Shown piece after piece: positions 7,501 to 16,326 of a stretch of 45,926 bases of DNA; position 1 is the first letter of the stretch; every line of letters starts with the position of its first letter. A program made the translations under genes and the position numbers. The notes under the pieces were generated by a model. That model was not told the DNA's origin, did not search any database, and saw only the letters and a program-made list of their open reading frames with translations. The DNA lies in IMG/VR virus record IMGVR_UViG_3300042373_001312, positions 1-45,926 of that record. One strand, written 5' to 3'. This stretch comes from a virus.

Positions 7501-10329
7501 TTTGATCCTCAATATCAATGCGCAGTTGACCGTGACGCTGGACTGTTACGTCCTCGATACAATACTCATAACATTGACCTTGCAATTGACAGTCCGCTAA
7601 CAACTACTACAGTTACAAATACTACGAGTGGTTCAATTACACGCACTACGCTTGCAGACAATGGGAAAATACGAGTACATGACAGTATAATTACGCTGTC
7701 TTACGACGAGGTTGAACTTGTTTCGCACCTAAAAGCGACTGCACACATTAGTGTTCACCCGCACATATATGCAAAGATTAATGGGAATATACGTCTGTCT
7801 CCTGCTGCCGATAATTGGAAAGACACAATCACTCGCCCAGATCTTATTGTAACTGATGACAGCGCATTTGATGCAATCAAGTTTATTGCAGAAGATCCAG
7901 CGCTTGACATACTTGGCACGGATTGGAATAACTGGACTAGACAATGGGGTGCGAGTAGTACAACTACTACACGCGGAGCATTTATAAGAGGTCGTGGCAT
8001 ACCTACGACAACCACTACACAACGCGCATATACTGACACTCGTACAGGCACAAATACTACTCTTGGTTTTTCATTTGTGCCAAAAAGTCTTGGTGAAAGT
8101 GTTGTTGATACTTCAATTATACCATTTATACGTTCACGAATTGTATATTTCCATGCAACTGGATTAAAGGCGTCTACTCGAGTCTATCCATTCTTTGAAG
8201 ATCGTGATATATCAGCATACACAAATCAAATATTAAATAACGATTCAACCAAATTTATCATTCCTACGACAGTAAATGATAACACTACTCGCCGTTTTGA
8301 TGGAATCTTATCAAACCAATTACCATCTCCAGAGTCTGGTTATAGCGCATATGGCGCAACATTAACTACTGACACATCTGGAGAACTCTATGGTTCATTT
8401 ATCATACCAAATAATAGTTCGATTCGATTCCGTACTGGTGATCGTACATTTAAGTTGACTGATGATCCGCGAAATGCATCTTCAGAAACTACGTATGCAC
8501 TATCAAAATATACTGCAAGTGGTATACTTGAGACTGTGCAAGAGACGATATTGTCTACGAAAACGCCACAATTTACTGTAACCCCAATTTCAGAAACTGT
8601 TTCTGGAACTGTAGTCACAAGCACTACAACATATCATGACCCGCTTGCTCAGTCATTTATAATTAGTTCAGAAGACTATCCAACTGGTGCATTTATAACT
8701 TCAGTTGACCTATACTTTGCTCAAAAGGCACTTTTCCAACCGGTTGAAATTTATATTGTAACAATGGAAAACGGTGCACCAACACGCACAATAGTTCCAT
8801 ACTCACGCACATTCCGTCGCCCATCTGAGGTACAAATAAGTGCTAATGGTTCATTGCCCACAAACTTTAGGTTTAGTGATCCTGTTTTCTTAAAGAGTGA
8901 TGAAGAGTATGCAGTGGTAGTATCATCAAATGATGGTGATTATCGTTGCTGGTATGCAATACTTGGTGAAGCTGATGTGATTACTGGTAAACGTATAGAA
9001 AAACAAGAATATCTTGGTACATTTTTTACAAGTGCAAATGCCTTTACTTGGACTCCTCAACAAGAACAAGACCTAAAATTTAGAATTAACCGTGCACAAT
9101 TCTTTAATCCAGCAACGACGACAGTCAAGTCTGGAGACATTAATTTTAGAACACAATTACACACTGGTGTCGAAACAATTGAAATTGTAGACGGTGGTAG
9201 TGGATATGGGTTGCCTCCAACAATAACATTCGATCCAAGCAGAGGTACTCGCGCAGAAGCTGTAATTGATCCATTTACCGGTAGTATTTCACGCGTAATT
9301 ATACATGATCGTGGAGCAGGATATAATAATGCTCCTACAGTAATAGTAACAAAAAATACTGCAGACAGCAACACTCCAGTAGTACCCAACTTGGTTGCAA
9401 AACTGGCAGAAATTCCGGTGTCTATTTTTAACTTACGTCAACCAAACTTAGCATTTAATAATTCTGCAATATCTCATAGGATTCAATTTGGAAATGAATC
9501 TCCAGAACGTATTGAAGCAAATAGCGATAATTATATTCCTAATAGTTATGGTAATTTAAGTTCTCATATACTTACATCACGTAATCAAAATGTCCCGTTT
9601 GGACCACGCGCAGTGCTTACATCAAATCTTATGTCTGCTGATTCTGCAATATCACCTGTGATTGATGTTGATGGTTCATCATTGTTAACAATTGCAAATA
9701 TTATCAATGATGACTCTACGGATGAAGGTTATACTGTATATGAATCTAGTACTTCTACCGGAGGTTCAACTACTACACTTATAAAAAGTACAGCAACTTG
9801 GACAACAAATGCGTTTGTTGGAAAAACATTAAAAATAACGAGCGGCACACTAAGCGGAAAAGAATTTACAATAACTGCTAATAACGCGACTACTCTTACA
9901 TTCTCTCCAACAGCTGCCTCTGCAGTTGTTAGTGATGTGACATATTCAATTGTAAGTCCATTAGAAAATGGATCTGCAACTGCTCGATATATTACACGTA
10001 AAGTTAACTTAAATTTACCAGGAGATCAATTAAATATTTATTTATCAACAAATCGTCCTACATTTGAGACAAATATTAAAGTTTATGTTAAATTAGGTTT
10101 TGATACTACAACAACTGATGATCAGCTGCAATGGTCTGAATTAACACCAACAAATCCAGTACCAATTAATGCAAATCATGATGTATATTCTGAAACTGAA
10201 TATATAATTGATCCAAATGATGATTTTGTTTCTTTCCAAGTAAAGGTTGTATTGTTATCAAATAATATTTTTGACATACCAACAATTAGGGATTTTAGAG
10301 CAATTGCTACAACTGGAACAACTGTTTAA
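4513..10329 (+). CDS. Giant DUF4815-like baseplate/fibre-adapter structural protein
   Basis: 1938 residues. The N-terminus (TYHDDYN, YLRVLFKPGYSVQVRELNQL) is of the DUF4815 type found in large structural proteins of T4-like phages of aquatic hosts. Inserted modules are visible: residues ~336-396 resemble a recurrent phage beta-module (VVGRRYRIQDLGS ... GAASPAIVGSEF); ~1540-1620 contains two GSGYG/GAGYNN beta repeats; ~1740-1816 is another beta module. The region near residue 1375 (DPLAQSF...GAFITSVDLYFAQKA) resembles a carbohydrate-binding-like jelly roll typical of these proteins. Its place directly after gp8, where T4 has gp9 and gp10, suggests a baseplate periphery or fibre-adapter role (inference). 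The gene has no promoter of its own and starts inside the gp8 stop. Confidence 0.75.
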   Translation: MSVTTYNTTYHDDYNASGNGDKNYLRVLFKPGYSVQVRELNQLQSALQDQVNRLGSSVWKNDTAVIGGKTSFLPSVRSLTLNLSTAVSSVAETAFTVAQIAETAKTIEYASGLRGEILGYRQIEANIYRFYFTYINTGNAGETEFDDDTLAGYSLILRSSDLNLTENELPSVSNLTYISIGFASGIVCEEGVFFTKGSFVAVPRQTVFIDKASEETLLSGYAVLKIDENIVTYSSDNTLLDNANGTPNYSAPGADRYSIDLTLQWITSTVYAADVSNSYIKLLVINSSRPLEVVETAEYSEIVDILAKRTSEESGNYTVNPFSIQIRETFDGDNLPANCIVVGRRYRIQDLGSTTAPLTDWVALGAASPAIVGSEFVAVLPPGDGTSGTALVNETNGGRVSEVAYIHGAYKADDLDQIGYTFETVAQQKAAIEDARGKFTVTLDPSTAYVDGYRVALDKSLNLTSPKALETGEFNVSVSANIGNYFIGDVQRANANDSTFPSISTITNTYNLYAYNTTLSTTTPPVEGANVVIIGTCRIKAFEPTGASSTEFKCYVYDVKFNSTAQTANWNARRFDNIDQIYGNNFLFNVTGGNLQETTSSTNLFELPYAQTKTLQNISYYVQQTFSGSTAPNITLNVGDNKIFTDTSDITLIVNGTTKTQSEYTATLSSNAKTITIVPSNSNWSSGAVYSALAKVKVINASTAARVTKSVASTTDSGVTPASGGASRIYTLKNTDIIRIVSVVSDNKDITSSFKLIDDGQRDNIYTNGRIQYIGSGQLNANIDITYEYYDRLGGVSGRDLVMYNVDSYSSNNNSVGTPYDNIPTYSGIKLSDVLDFRQDILYTVNSGVVGNIVSNTGKAIIDPNTPITCAATFYLPRIDKVTVNSRNEFAIIQGIPSLTPVEPGAPKNSMTLYSLNVPAYTQNVSEIVKNYIDNRRYTMRDIGALEKRIGNIEYYTSLSLLERSANDKPIFDDAGERFKNGILVDNFIGHGVGDVFDPQYQCAVDRDAGLLRPRYNTHNIDLAIDSPLTTTTVTNTTSGSITRTTLADNGKIRVHDSIITLSYDEVELVSHLKATAHISVHPHIYAKINGNIRLSPAADNWKDTITRPDLIVTDDSAFDAIKFIAEDPALDILGTDWNNWTRQWGASSTTTTRGAFIRGRGIPTTTTTQRAYTDTRTGTNTTLGFSFVPKSLGESVVDTSIIPFIRSRIVYFHATGLKASTRVYPFFEDRDISAYTNQILNNDSTKFIIPTTVNDNTTRRFDGILSNQLPSPESGYSAYGATLTTDTSGELYGSFIIPNNSSIRFRTGDRTFKLTDDPRNASSETTYALSKYTASGILETVQETILSTKTPQFTVTPISETVSGTVVTSTTTYHDPLAQSFIISSEDYPTGAFITSVDLYFAQKALFQPVEIYIVTMENGAPTRTIVPYSRTFRRPSEVQISANGSLPTNFRFSDPVFLKSDEEYAVVVSSNDGDYRCWYAILGEADVITGKRIEKQEYLGTFFTSANAFTWTPQQEQDLKFRINRAQFFNPATTTVKSGDINFRTQLHTGVETIEIVDGGSGYGLPPTITFDPSRGTRAEAVIDPFTGSISRVIIHDRGAGYNNAPTVIVTKNTADSNTPVVPNLVAKLAEIPVSIFNLRQPNLAFNNSAISHRIQFGNESPERIEANSDNYIPNSYGNLSSHILTSRNQNVPFGPRAVLTSNLMSADSAISPVIDVDGSSLLTIANIINDDSTDEGYTVYESSTSTGGSTTTLIKSTATWTTNAFVGKTLKITSGTLSGKEFTITANNATTLTFSPTAASAVVSDVTYSIVSPLENGSATARYITRKVNLNLPGDQLNIYLSTNRPTFETNIKVYVKLGFDTTTTDDQLQWSELTPTNPVPINANHDVYSETEYIIDPNDDFVSFQVKVVLLSNNIFDIPTIRDFRAIATTGTTV

Positions 10330-10334
10330 AATTT

Positions 10335-10565
10335 ATGGCTATAAGAAAAAAAATTAAGGTAGAAGAAAATCCAACACTAGAAAGAGATTCTTTTTCTAAT
10401 GCAATTTTAACTACTGATTTTGCTGCATACACTGCGGCACGCAATCGTAGAAAGCATATACGAAATCAAGAACGCATAATTGCAGACTTACAAGCAAAGG
10501 TTGAAGAGTTGTTAGCTTGGAAACTTGAAATAGTTGAAATGTTAACAAAAAAAGAGAATAAATAA
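10335..10565 (+). CDS. Small coiled-coil protein
   Basis: 76 residues, very basic at the N-terminus (MAIRKKIKVEE). A C-terminal helix (ERIIADLQAKVEELLAWKLEIVEML) shows heptad-like spacing of hydrophobic residues, typical of a coiled coil. It lies between the giant baseplate protein and a long fibre with 5-nt gaps on each side, so it is probably a structural linker or a fibre trimerisation or assembly factor. I do not recognise the family. Confidence 0.7.
   Translation: MAIRKKIKVEENPTLERDSFSNAILTTDFAAYTAARNRRKHIRNQERIIADLQAKVEELLAWKLEIVEMLTKKENK
10557..10564 (+). promoter_or_regulatory. Late-promoter variant AATAAATA
   Basis: One mismatch to TATAAATA, overlapping the end of the coiled-coil gene and 6 nt before the ATG at 10571, the same spacing as the exact promoters. 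Confidence 0.45.
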
Positions 10566-10570
10566 AGATA

Positions 10571-13500
10571 ATGGATTCAATTCAATTTTCAGAGTTTTCT
10601 ACAACTGGTGTTAATATATCTGACACCTTTGATATTTGGCGTCAAAAAACAAATGGTGTAGTAACAGAACTAACCGATTTGCGTAATGATATATCGCCGT
10701 TATTTTATAGTACTGGCCAAAACTCATCGTCATTGCTGCGTACTGTCACCCTTGATACACCACAGACTATAACTGGTGCAAAAACTTTTTCTGGCGGCAC
10801 TGCGGTTTCTCCAATATTAAAAATTGATGCCGCCGGAGTTTATTATGAAGAGGGCACATTGGTTTCTACCGTTCCTTTAAAAAGTAATAAAATAATAATT
10901 GGCTCTCAACTACAACTGGGCGCGCACCAATACTCAATACCAGTAAACAACCCAACTGAATCTTCTCTCTTAAGAAAAGAAGGAAACTCTTTGGCATGGA
11001 CGTCACTTAGTGGCATTATTGCCCAAATACAAAGTGAAGGAGCAGTAAACGTAAGTACCACAAATGTAGTACTTCCAATTGGAACAATACAACCATATAG
11101 TTCAGTTACAAGTGTACCAAGCGGATGGCTGTCTTGTGGTGGTGCACGTTTTAAGGGAGGAGATTATCCAGAACTTGCTACGCTGCTATTAGCAACATAT
11201 GGCCCAATTTTTACGACTCAAACTGGAAATACTATTGCTCCTTCAGTGTCATATAATGCTTCTTGGTGGTACACTCTCCCTGATTTACGCGGTCGAGTCA
11301 CTCTTGGGGCTGGAACTGGCACTGATATAGCAGCCGGACAACAAACATTTACACTTGGCGGGTCTGGAGGTAAATATTCTCATGCATTGACAATTGCTGA
11401 GATGCCATCTCACGCTCATACGATAAGCACCGATGGCGCCCATACTCACTTTATATCAACTGCTGATATATTTAATACTTCTGCGTTTATTATCAATGAT
11501 CAAAGTGGTGATAAGATAGTTAGTAGCGATAATGTTCCTACGTCTATAGGAAATTATCGTGATAATCGCTATGGCACACAAAGTGCTGGTGCACACAGCC
11601 ACACCATAGGCAATACCGGAGGCAGCCAAACTCACTCTATAATTCAACCATATCTCGTTACAAACTATATTATAAAGGCAACTCCTGATTCTGTAGTCAA
11701 CACATTCATCGACCGTGGAAATGTTTTTGATATAATACGAGGCACAGAGTCTATTCAAAGTTTGTCGCTTGCAAATGGCGGCACCGGGGTTTTAAATTTA
11801 AGACATGACCCTACGCTAACAGTTAATGTTGATCGTCAATTGGGAATAGCAGAATCTTCAATTACGTCTAATAAACTTGCAACCAATTCTGTTGATCCAT
11901 CTAAATTAAGTCTTGGTGGTCCATCATGGGATTCTGCCTCTGCAACTTTATTTGAAGGCAATGATCCTAATACTCGTAAAAGAGTTGCAACTCGTGAGTA
12001 TGTAGACGAGCTTGTATTTAAAAAAGGTCCTGCCGCAAAGTTAGTAAATAAACCTAGTCATGCACCACATAGTTCTGCTCCAGGATTTGGCGAATTTTGT
12101 TATATAAATCATGACGGCGTTCCAATAATAACTGGAGGCAGTCCATATAGTAGATTTGGCTATGCCGACAAATATTCGCATTGCGAAATGCCATTGCCTG
12201 ATAATAGAAAAGCAGTAGAATTGCATGTCACACGATACAGTGCATGTGCCCTTGACAATGAAGGCGAGTTATGGGCAATTGGACTCATTTGGCATAACCC
12301 CTATAATATGGTGCCATTTCCTGGAACAGCAAATGTAGATGTACGTGTAAAAGAATGGACAAAAGCATACAACCCGCTCTATAACTATTCGGCTGGCAAT
12401 AAAATTAAAAAGGTTATAATTAGTGGTGGATATGATATTCAGAACGTTGCTGTAATTGATACATCAAATCGCCTTTGGATTGCAGGATATAACCAACATG
12501 GCATATTAGGCCGTGGTAACAATGGGACAACTACTACAAACACTGGAACAAAACCAGCTGGAGAGACAACACCAGTGCTTGAAAATGTCTTTGATGCTTG
12601 TATTATTGGTACATGGAATGGAACAATTGAAACTGCAACATGCATAGCGCTAACTTCATCTGGCATACAGGTGTCTGGTTATGGTTCTACTGGCTTACGC
12701 GGTGATGGCTTAAATCCAGCAGCAGTTAATAGCACATTTAACGTTGTTACAATACCAGACATAACTGATTATTCATCATGTAGGTTGTATGCCGGAGGGG
12801 AAGACTCTGCTACAACTGCGTTTTTAGTTAGTGGCTCTGGAAATGTAATTTATGGTTGGGGCTATAACGGCAATGGAATACTTGGCGATAACACAACATC
12901 AAATAAAAATCGTCCAACTGTAATTTGGGAAGATCCAAATTTAAATATTGATAAGGTTTATACTACAACCCATACAGATGGACAGGGCGCAGCATATATA
13001 TTTGGTAGCAAAAATAATGCGACAACTAAACTTGGTGCAGACATAACAACCTCTACAAGTGGTCACCTTTTAGGAACGTCTATCAGTTCTAGTGATACTG
13101 CTAATATAATTGCAACTAGCTCTCCAGGTATTGGAACTGGACGTGTGCAATGCTATCAATATTCTGGAACAGCATGGAATGCATATGGAGCAGTTATAAA
13201 TGGTTCTGAAAATGCCAGTAATTTTGGTAATTCTGTAAGTTTAAGCTCGTCTGGTAATCGCCTTGCAATTGGTGTACCTGACGGACAACGCGTAGGCACC
13301 AATATTTTTGGTCAAGTTCGCATTTATGATTATTCAGGCGGAGCATGGTCACAACTAGGAACTAATTTAAATGGAAGTCAAGCGGGAAGTAAATTTGGTG
13401 GTACCGTTGCGCTGTCTGGTGATGGAAATACCTTTATAGTTGGTGCACCAAATACAAGCAAATCATTTAATGGAACTGTTTCTACGCTTGTGGGACAAGT

Positions 13501-14647
13501 GCGTGCTTATTCTATAACTGGTACAACTATAACTCAACTTGGATCAGCAATAGATGGATCTAGTGGTGGTCAATATTGCGGATCTGCGGTTGCAATTAAT
13601 AACAATGGGACTATAATTGCGGTTTCATCTGGAGGAAATGCAAATGCTGGAGTAGTTCGTGTGTATCAATTAGTGTCCGGTCAGTGGTCGCAACTTGGTG
13701 GAGATCTTGCTGGTAAAAGCGCCAATGATAATTCTAATAATATATCATTAAGTGGATCAGGCACGCGCATTGCAATAGGCGCGCCTGGAGTTGATGATAA
13801 TGGACTTAATAGCGGTCAAGTGCGCATATTTGAATATAATCAAACTACTACAACTTGGGAACAACTTGGCACCAATATTAATGGATCTGCAGCAGGATAT
13901 GCTAGTGGATCTGCAGTAGTGCTATCACGTGATGGACAAACTCTTGCAATAGGCACGCCAAATGCTGACACTCTTGGAAAAACAGATAATGGATATGTAC
14001 GTTTGTACAGACTCTCTGGTAATAGTTGGAAATTATTAACTGGCAATTTATCTGGAGAAAATTCTACCGAAAAATCAGGATCAGTCCTTGCACTCAGTTC
14101 AAATGGTAATACTGTAATAATTGGAGCGCCAACATACAATGCTAATCGTGGACTTGTTCGAGCAATAACATTTTCATCAACTCCAACAATAACAAATGAA
14201 TTATGGTGCTCTGGTACAAATACTGTAAATAAATTTGGTATAACTGGAAACAGCAATCAGTGGAGACTGTCTGGTCTATTACCATCTGGATATACCCTTG
14301 AAGATTTTTGGTGTGGAAATGGTTTTTATTCAGACAACGTAAATTTTGCAAAAGCATACAGAGAGTCTGATAATAAATATTACTTGTTTGCTGTTGGAAA
14401 AAATGATCAATATCAAAGTGGAAATGGTAGTAATATACCATTGAATGTCTGGACACGTCTTAATTTAAGTTCAGAAATTGTAGAAAAAATAGTTGATATA
14501 CAATGTGTATCACCTTATGGCTCTGAAGACTATACAGTCTTGTTATTAGATGATGGTTCACTATATTTTTCTGGATATAATGCCTATATGATTGATCCAA
14601 ATTTACCAAACAACGCCTACAGAACAGACTTTACACGCATTAAATAA
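10571..14647 (+). CDS. Long tail fibre: collar domain plus nested RCC1 and FG-GAP-like beta-propellers
   Basis: 1358 residues. Residues 1-160 form an N-terminal shaft or attachment region (TITGAKTFSGG). Residues ~165-377 are a tail collar domain: IGTIQPYSSVTSVPSGWLSCGG, LPDLRGRVTLGAG, HAHT/HTHF/HSHT histidine pairs and QPYLVTNYIIKA. From ~555 there are RCC1-type propeller blades (LWIAGYNQHGILGRGNN near 625; VIYGWGYNGNGILGDN near 760). Residues ~820-1198 contain six or so integrin-alpha-like FG-GAP blades (for example SKFGGTVALSGDGNTFIVGAP and WSQLGTNLNG). Around 1205-1358 RCC1-like blades resume (YYLFAVGKNDQYQSGNGSN; DDGSLYFSGYN). This looks like one propeller inserted in another on top of a fibre, a probable receptor-recognition platform. 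Function is inferred from domains and context. Confidence 0.8.
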   Translation: MDSIQFSEFSTTGVNISDTFDIWRQKTNGVVTELTDLRNDISPLFYSTGQNSSSLLRTVTLDTPQTITGAKTFSGGTAVSPILKIDAAGVYYEEGTLVSTVPLKSNKIIIGSQLQLGAHQYSIPVNNPTESSLLRKEGNSLAWTSLSGIIAQIQSEGAVNVSTTNVVLPIGTIQPYSSVTSVPSGWLSCGGARFKGGDYPELATLLLATYGPIFTTQTGNTIAPSVSYNASWWYTLPDLRGRVTLGAGTGTDIAAGQQTFTLGGSGGKYSHALTIAEMPSHAHTISTDGAHTHFISTADIFNTSAFIINDQSGDKIVSSDNVPTSIGNYRDNRYGTQSAGAHSHTIGNTGGSQTHSIIQPYLVTNYIIKATPDSVVNTFIDRGNVFDIIRGTESIQSLSLANGGTGVLNLRHDPTLTVNVDRQLGIAESSITSNKLATNSVDPSKLSLGGPSWDSASATLFEGNDPNTRKRVATREYVDELVFKKGPAAKLVNKPSHAPHSSAPGFGEFCYINHDGVPIITGGSPYSRFGYADKYSHCEMPLPDNRKAVELHVTRYSACALDNEGELWAIGLIWHNPYNMVPFPGTANVDVRVKEWTKAYNPLYNYSAGNKIKKVIISGGYDIQNVAVIDTSNRLWIAGYNQHGILGRGNNGTTTTNTGTKPAGETTPVLENVFDACIIGTWNGTIETATCIALTSSGIQVSGYGSTGLRGDGLNPAAVNSTFNVVTIPDITDYSSCRLYAGGEDSATTAFLVSGSGNVIYGWGYNGNGILGDNTTSNKNRPTVIWEDPNLNIDKVYTTTHTDGQGAAYIFGSKNNATTKLGADITTSTSGHLLGTSISSSDTANIIATSSPGIGTGRVQCYQYSGTAWNAYGAVINGSENASNFGNSVSLSSSGNRLAIGVPDGQRVGTNIFGQVRIYDYSGGAWSQLGTNLNGSQAGSKFGGTVALSGDGNTFIVGAPNTSKSFNGTVSTLVGQVRAYSITGTTITQLGSAIDGSSGGQYCGSAVAINNNGTIIAVSSGGNANAGVVRVYQLVSGQWSQLGGDLAGKSANDNSNNISLSGSGTRIAIGAPGVDDNGLNSGQVRIFEYNQTTTTWEQLGTNINGSAAGYASGSAVVLSRDGQTLAIGTPNADTLGKTDNGYVRLYRLSGNSWKLLTGNLSGENSTEKSGSVLALSSNGNTVIIGAPTYNANRGLVRAITFSSTPTITNELWCSGTNTVNKFGITGNSNQWRLSGLLPSGYTLEDFWCGNGFYSDNVNFAKAYRESDNKYYLFAVGKNDQYQSGNGSNIPLNVWTRLNLSSEIVEKIVDIQCVSPYGSEDYTVLLLDDGSLYFSGYNAYMIDPNLPNNAYRTDFTRIK

Positions 14648-14648
14648 T

Positions 14649-16316
14649 ATGTCAGATTATAAAAAAATAATTTTAAAAAATAGTCCAGTTCCTGGTGCAG
14701 TTCCACTAGAAGATTTCTTGGATTTTGGTGAACTTGCATTAAATTATGCTGATAATAAACTATATTACAAAGAACTTGGAGGCGGAATTGTTGTACATGA
14801 GACTCCATATCTTGACATTGAAGGCAGTCAAAATTCCGTCGTAAAGAGAAATGGTGATGGTTCTGGAGTATTTAACGGAGTCATTAGTAACGTTTCTGAC
14901 CCTGACCTGTATGCATTAGATATTTCTTCTAGTGCATCTACTACTGCTCAGGTGTCTGCTCTAAACACTCAAACCGCAATAAATGCATCTGCAGTGAGTG
15001 GTATAGGTGCAAATATAAACAGTACTTCTGGTATTGGCGCAATTATAAGCAGCGGTAGTTCTACAGCTGCAGTTATAAGCAGCAATAGTTCCACATATCA
15101 TGCAGAATTCGGAAATAGTGCTACAAACAATTCATCTGCAATTGAAAGAATTCGTGGTGCATTTGTGTGGTTCTATAACACATTTAAAGGTCGATTGCAA
15201 ACCGCAAATATAACTGCTGATCGCAATTGGACTCTGCCAGATCGTTCAGGCACAATATTATTAGATTCAAGTATACGCAGCGGAAAAACAATCTACGTTG
15301 ATGCTGGTGTCGGTACAGACACGCGTAATGGATTTACGGCATATTCATACACGCCGTTTGCAACCATAAGCGCTGCTGTAGCAGCCTCATCACCAGGTGA
15401 TTTAATTTATGTTCGAGCAGGTACATATAATATTACTTTATCGATCAACCTTAACGATGAAGGAAGCCTATATTTTGAACCAGGAGCAACAGTTAGTGTT
15501 GCAACAGGTGTTACAGCATTTTCTTTTAATCAAGCCACAAATAATTTTCCAGCAGCTAATTCTATTCGTATTCAAGGACATGCTGATTTTGTATTAACTG
15601 GCTCAGCAGGAATACTAACAATACCCGCTTCAATTAATACTTTTTCACCACCTATTGTTGCATTTGAATGTAATAGTATTACTGGTCCAGATGCCGCCAA
15701 TGGTACGCTTTTTAATATTGTGAACGGAGTATTGTCTGTTGATGCTAAAACTATAACACTGACAAATACATTTACTACTTCAAATGCTACTGTGTTTAAT
15801 ATCACTGGTACTGGAGTTGTTACAGCACGAATTCCATTTGTATATTGTGGAAGATTTGTTAATGGTTCTGGTACAGCTTTTCCAGGTAATGCTGTTCGTG
15901 CTCAGATAAATGCTGACGTTTGGACATTGGTAACATATAACGCAGCTGCTGGCATGAGTCTAAGGTTAATTACTACTAACTTTAGAATAGTTAATTATAA
16001 TCATGTGGGTGTAGGTGCTGCATTAAGTTGGACAGAAAACACCACATCTGAAAGTCATGCTTTCCAAGGAGTTACTTGGAATAGTTTGGCTGGTCAACCG
16101 AATATAACATTTGCTTCTACCAATGGTTCAACAACTAATAAAATTATTAGACTATCCCAAACAAATATAATGCGTGCGGCAACGACAAACAGTTTAAGCT
16201 CTAATGTGTCTATAAATGTAGGAACATATGGTACATTTGCATCAGCGCCAGCAACTTCAAACGTTACATTTAAGATTGGTTCATTCACAGTAGATGCAGA
16301 CGTAAACACTTATTAA
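14649..16316 (+). CDS. Fibre/beta-helix adhesin (paralogue of the next gene)
   Basis: 555 residues from the ATG at 14649. The frame is open upstream to another ATG at 14592, but that would overlap the previous gene by 56 nt, and MSDYKKIILKNSPVPGAVPL is the natural N-terminus. A fibre module (SSAIERIRGAFVWFYNTFKG, ITADRNWTLPDRSG) is shared with the giant fibre at 24632. Then GKTIYVDAGVGTDTRNGF begins a DUF1565/pectate-lyase-like right-handed beta-helix region (FATISAAVAAS, DLIYVRAGTYNI), also present in the next gene. Such helices occur in phage tailspikes that bind or cleave polysaccharide; no catalytic residues can be assigned here. Confidence 0.75.
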   Translation: MSDYKKIILKNSPVPGAVPLEDFLDFGELALNYADNKLYYKELGGGIVVHETPYLDIEGSQNSVVKRNGDGSGVFNGVISNVSDPDLYALDISSSASTTAQVSALNTQTAINASAVSGIGANINSTSGIGAIISSGSSTAAVISSNSSTYHAEFGNSATNNSSAIERIRGAFVWFYNTFKGRLQTANITADRNWTLPDRSGTILLDSSIRSGKTIYVDAGVGTDTRNGFTAYSYTPFATISAAVAASSPGDLIYVRAGTYNITLSINLNDEGSLYFEPGATVSVATGVTAFSFNQATNNFPAANSIRIQGHADFVLTGSAGILTIPASINTFSPPIVAFECNSITGPDAANGTLFNIVNGVLSVDAKTITLTNTFTTSNATVFNITGTGVVTARIPFVYCGRFVNGSGTAFPGNAVRAQINADVWTLVTYNAAAGMSLRLITTNFRIVNYNHVGVGAALSWTENTTSESHAFQGVTWNSLAGQPNITFASTNGSTTNKIIRLSQTNIMRAATTNSLSSNVSINVGTYGTFASAPATSNVTFKIGSFTVDADVNTY

Positions 16317-16326
16317 TTTTAAAAAT

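Noticed and set aside
14592-14648. Upstream ATG extending the fibre at 14649 by 19 codons
   Set aside because: It would overlap the preceding gene by 56 nt; the downstream ATG begins right after that gene's stop and gives a natural N-terminus.
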